Shown here piece after piece: positions 56,280 through 59,015 of a DNA stretch of 59,015 nucleotides (positions are counted from its first letter, which is position 1; the number at the start of each line of letters is the position of its first letter). Source of the DNA: Pseudoalteromonas ostreae (GTDB lineage Bacteria > Pseudomonadota > Gammaproteobacteria > Enterobacterales > Alteromonadaceae); contig NZ_JAGPYN010000027.1 of assembly GCF_018069805.1 (NCBI RefSeq), forward strand, positions 1-59,015, given 5' to 3'. A model generated the notes under the pieces. That model made no database searches. It was given only the letters and a program-made list of their open reading frames with translations, and was not told the DNA's origin. A program made the position numbers and the translations under genes.

Positions 56280-56295
56280 TTACGCCTAGACGTCT
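56280..56295. promoter_or_regulatory. Candidate MetJ operator upstream of metK
   Basis: AGACGTCT at 56288-56295 is a perfect met box. The adjacent octamer TTACGCCT (56280-56287) matches the consensus at 5 of 8 positions, and MetJ binds tandem boxes. It sits about 105 bp from the metK start, a plausible operator position. Confidence 0.6.
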
Positions 56296-56454
56296 AAATA
56301 AAGTTACTAATAACTTTTTGTTCTTAAAAAATTTTCATAATAGCCAATTTAATCAAGGTTTTTAATTGCACATAGCCCCTACAATAAGTAAGAATGGGTG
56401 TTCTTGAAAAACACATAACAACCAGCGCAAATACAGTTAAAGGTAGGAGAATTC

Positions 56455-58446
56455 ATGCCGTCTCGCAAAGAACTTGCAAATGCTATTCGCGTCTTATCAA
56501 TGGACGCAGTACAAAAGGCCAAATCAGGCCACCCTGGAGCCCCTATGGGCATGGCTGATATCGCAGAAGTACTATGGCGCGATTATCTAAACCATAATCC
56601 AACAAATCCAGAGTGGGTAGACAGAGATCGATTTATACTTTCCAATGGCCACGGTTCAATGCTTATTTATTCTCTATTGCACTTAAGTGGTTATGATTTG
56701 CCAATTGAGGAAATTAAAAACTTCCGTCAAATGCATTCAAAAACACCAGGACACCCAGAATATGGATATGCGCCAGGTATTGAAACCACTACGGGCCCAC
56801 TAGGTCAAGGGATCACAAATGCAGTGGGTATGGCGATTGCTGAAAAAGCATTAGCCGCGCAATTTAACCGCGAAGGTCACGATATTGTTGATCACCACAC
56901 ATATACTTTCTTAGGCGATGGCTGCTTAATGGAAGGTATTTCTCATGAAGCATGTTCACTTGCCGGCACATTAGGCCTTGGTAAGTTAGTGGCGTTTTGG
57001 GATGACAATGGTATTTCGATCGATGGGGAAGTGGAAGGCTGGTTTAGCGACGATACACCTGCACGCTTTAAAGCCTACGGTTGGCATGTAGTAAGTGACG
57101 TTGATGGCCATGATTCAGACGCAATTCGTGCAGCCATCGAAGAAGCACGCAGCATCACGGATAAACCAACCCTGATTTGCTGTAAAACAGTGATTGGTTA
57201 TGGCTCACCGAATAAATCAGGTAGCCACGATTGTCACGGTGCACCACTAGGTGAAGACGAAATTAAAGCTGCTCGTGAGTTCCTTGGTTGGACTGGCGAG
57301 GCATTTGAAATCCCAGCTGATATTTACAGTCAGTGGGATGGTAAAGAAAAAGGTAAGCAACTTGAAGCAAATTGGAATGAGAAATTTGCCGCATACGCTG
57401 CTGCACACCCAGAATTAGCCGCCGAATTTAAACGCCGCACACGCTCAGAGCTACCAGCTGATTGGGCTGAAAAGTCTCAAGCGTATATTGAGCAACTTGA
57501 TGCAAACCCTGCCAACCCAGCATCGCGTAAAGCGTCGCAAGATGCATTAAATGCATTTGGTCCATTGTTACCAGAGTTTATGGGCGGATCTGCGGATTTA
57601 GCAGGTTCTAACCTAACAATTTGGAAAGGTTCTAAAGGCCTTGAAGCGAATGACGCAAGCGGTAACTACATCTATTACGGTGTACGTGAGTTTGGTATGT
57701 CAGCCATCATGAATGGTATTGCACTGCATAAAGGGTTTATTCCTTACGGCGCTACTTTCTTAATGTTTATGGAATATGCACGTAATGCAGTACGTATGGC
57801 TGCACTGATGAAAGTGCCAAGCATTTTTGTATACACGCATGATTCAATTGGCTTAGGTGAAGATGGCCCAACTCACCAACCAGTAGAGCAGATTGCTAGT
57901 ATGCGTTTAACGCCTAATTTAGTGAACTGGCGCCCGTGTGACCAAGTTGAATCTGCAATTGCATGGCAACAAGCGATTGAACGCAAAGACGGCCCAACGT
58001 CACTTATCTTCACGCGCCAAGGCCTTGCTCAACAAACTCGTTCAGCGCAGCAATTAAGCGATGTGAAAAAAGGTGGTTATGTACTTAGCTGTGATGGTGA
58101 GCCTGAGCTTATCTTAATCGCAACTGGCTCTGAGGTGCAATTAGCACAAGATTCAGCCGCTGAACTGCGTAAGCAAGGTAAAAAAGTACGTGTTGTCTCT
58201 ATGCCATCGACCGATGTATTTGATGCACAAGACGCTGCATATAAAGAAAGCGTATTACCAGCAAGCGTTACACGCCGCGTAGCAATAGAAGCAGGTATTG
58301 CTGATTACTGGTACAAATACGTAGGCTTAAACGGCGCTGTAGTAGGTATGACCACCTTTGGTGAGTCAGCACCAGCTAATGAGCTGTTTGAGCACTTTGG
58401 CTTCACGGTAGAAAATATCGTAAACAAAGCAAACGAATTATTTTAA
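56455..58446 (+). CDS. tkt: Transketolase
   Basis: A 663-residue thiamine-diphosphate enzyme that moves two-carbon units in the pentose phosphate pathway. The ATG follows aggaga. Motifs: [21 protein letters not shown] near residue 22, [15 protein letters not shown], the TPP-binding [15 protein letters not shown] to DDNGISIDG (about 153-185), [16 protein letters not shown] near 410 and the [18 protein letters not shown] loop near 462. Monocistronic with its own terminator. Confidence 0.98.
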   Translation: MPSRKELANAIRVLSMDAVQKAKSGHPGAPMGMADIAEVLWRDYLNHNPTNPEWVDRDRFILSNGHGSMLIYSLLHLSGYDLPIEEIKNFRQMHSKTPGHPEYGYAPGIETTTGPLGQGITNAVGMAIAEKALAAQFNREGHDIVDHHTYTFLGDGCLMEGISHEACSLAGTLGLGKLVAFWDDNGISIDGEVEGWFSDDTPARFKAYGWHVVSDVDGHDSDAIRAAIEEARSITDKPTLICCKTVIGYGSPNKSGSHDCHGAPLGEDEIKAAREFLGWTGEAFEIPADIYSQWDGKEKGKQLEANWNEKFAAYAAAHPELAAEFKRRTRSELPADWAEKSQAYIEQLDANPANPASRKASQDALNAFGPLLPEFMGGSADLAGSNLTIWKGSKGLEANDASGNYIYYGVREFGMSAIMNGIALHKGFIPYGATFLMFMEYARNAVRMAALMKVPSIFVYTHDSIGLGEDGPTHQPVEQIASMRLTPNLVNWRPCDQVESAIAWQQAIERKDGPTSLIFTRQGLAQQTRSAQQLSDVKKGGYVLSCDGEPELILIATGSEVQLAQDSAAELRKQGKKVRVVSMPSTDVFDAQDAAYKESVLPASVTRRVAIEAGIADYWYKYVGLNGAVVGMTTFGESAPANELFEHFGFTVENIVNKANELF

Positions 58447-58467
58447 CCTTAAAGGTTAAAATGTAAA

Positions 58468-58504
58468 AAGCCCGCACTGTGCTAAACGCAGTGCGGGCTT
58501 TTTT
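58468..58504 (+). terminator. Intrinsic terminator of tkt
   Basis: Strong stem AAAGCCCGCACTG / CAGTGCGGGCTTT with a loop of about 8 nt and a T-run, 22 bp after the stop codon. Confidence 0.93.
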
Positions 58505-58524
58505 ATACAGAGCTGTAAGCTTTA

Positions 58525-58573
58525 AGCCGTCAGCCGTCAGCCGTCAGCCGTCAGCCGTCAGCTATCAGCTATC
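58525..58573. repeat. Heptanucleotide tandem repeat
   Basis: Five exact AGCCGTC units (58525-58559) followed by two AGCTATC units (58560-58573), then a decayed AGTTTTA. Total 49 bp, directly after the tkt terminator. Copy number could vary by slippage. No coding or regulatory role is visible. Confidence 0.93.
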
Positions 58574-58609
58574 AGTTTTAAGTCTGAGGCGCAGTGCTAG
58601 GGAAAAGCC

Positions 58610-58769
58610 GTAGGAGGGGGCTTTAGCCCCGATTATTCTTGCCGCTTTTTTCGATTGTTTGTAATACCTTGTAGGCGTGAAACTTGTTTCGCACGTTGTC
58701 TATGTAGGTCGTGCTTTAGCGCGTATGTATAGTGTCAAGTAAAATCGTAGGAGGGTGCTTTAGCCCCGA
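58610..58769 (+). repeat. Cluster of four same-strand REP-like palindromes
   Basis: GTAG-headed imperfect palindromes at 58610-58632 (GTAGGAGGGGGCTTTAGCCC), 58671-58694 (GTAGGCGTGAAACTTGTTTC), 58704-58723 (GTAGGTCGTGCTTTAGCGCG) and 58747-58769 (GTAGGAGGGTGCTTTAGCCC). The first and last are nearly identical. All face the same way. They differ in stem sequence from the 16.7 kb array, so a second REP subfamily is present. The rest of 58774-58943 is AT-rich with nothing else that I can identify; it should hold the promoter of the next gene. Confidence 0.8.
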
Positions 58770-58943
58770 TTGTATGGTGTTCAAATTGCCTTATCTGATT
58801 TTGCTTTAAGCTGAACAAAAACTTAGTGATAGTAATATCTTAGCTAATTTGTTAAAACTATAATAATTTAGAAATATGAGCGTTAAATCAGCAGGAATAT
58901 TAACGATTAGCGCATTATAAAATGTTATGAGTTAGAGTGAATT

Positions 58944-59015
58944 ATGGAATCACAGGTAGAGCTAGCAGAAAAATCAGCTCGATTTATGAAGCTTCTTCCC
59001 GCTGGGGTTGATAGT
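58944..59015 (+). CDS. N-terminus of a probable class III (HemL-like) aminotransferase, cut by the window end
   Basis: Only 24 codons are visible from ATG 58944. The reading SARFMKLLPAGVDS resembles the start of glutamate-1-semialdehyde aminomutase and related class III aminotransferases, whose N-termini carry a P-G-G-V-[ND]-S motif. No catalytic residue is in view. A weak ribosome site (gagtga) precedes it. The call rests on this short motif only. Confidence 0.42.
   Translation, partial: MESQVELAEKSARFMKLLPAGVDS

Noticed and set aside
56179..56454. Possible SAM or TPP riboswitch between metK and tkt
   Set aside because: I could not find the conserved core of either class; only the MetJ-type box stands out.

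Overview
This 59 kb window looks like a chromosomal piece from a marine gammaproteobacterium of the Alteromonadales, most like Pseudoalteromonas. That assignment is an inference. It rests on AT-rich coding sequence, on gene blocks conserved across gammaproteobacteria (gpmI-envC / yibN-grxC-secB-gpsA; ftsB-ispD-ispF-truD-surE-pcm-yqaA-nlpD-rpoS; mutS / pncC-recA; cca, ygiM, ygiF), and on lineage-type families such as the DUF1566 lipoproteins and a propeller-linked GGDEF-EAL protein. Almost everything is core genome. I see no prophage, integron, CRISPR array, rRNA or tRNA gene.

Layout. 1-5 kb: minus-strand cell-wall/glycolysis operon gpmI-envC-S41 protease-yibQ. 5-7.3 kb: divergent operon yibN-grxC-secB-gpsA. 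7.4-12.9 kb: a large c-di-GMP sensor protein, trmL, fieF. 12.9-16.7 kb: envelope-stress system cpxR-cpxA with a lysophospholipase gene in the same transcript, and a divergent cpxP/spy-type gene with a CpxR-like box. 16.7-18 kb: five 113-bp tandem copies of a paired REP-type palindrome (BIME-like), then a HigBA-type toxin-antitoxin pair. 18-21.6 kb: MoxR/VWA pair and three small conserved or unknown genes. 21.6-28.1 kb: the ftsB-to-rpoS operon, packed with overlapping genes. 28.1-32.4 kb: mutS, pncC and recA with a perfect LexA box. 32.4-35.5 kb: a decayed group II intron 3' end, a cobalamin riboswitch, btuB, msrA. 35.6-39.8 kb: RND efflux pump and its adaptor. 39.9-43.3 kb: a small-ORF/membrane-protein/unknown-gene cluster and two DUF1566 genes. 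43.4-46.6 kb: cca and a gspA-gspB pair. 46.7-51.1 kb: putA and a divergent Lrp-family regulator. 51.2-53.5 kb: ygiM and ygiF. 53.6-54.4 kb: a heavily decayed START-domain gene. 54.4-58.4 kb: dgkA, metK with a MetJ-type box, tkt. 58.4-59 kb: heptamer repeats, four REP-like palindromes and the first codons of an aminotransferase-like gene cut by the window edge.

The most unusual material is non-coding or decayed: the BIME-like array and its scattered relatives, the group II intron remnant wedged between the recA terminator and the B12 riboswitch, the single-frame START pseudogene, and a 34-codon ORF that appears translationally coupled to a membrane protein. I found no convincing large undescribed system. 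The best candidates for unknown biology are the unknown genes at 20971-21600 and 39900-41074 and the DUF1566 pair.
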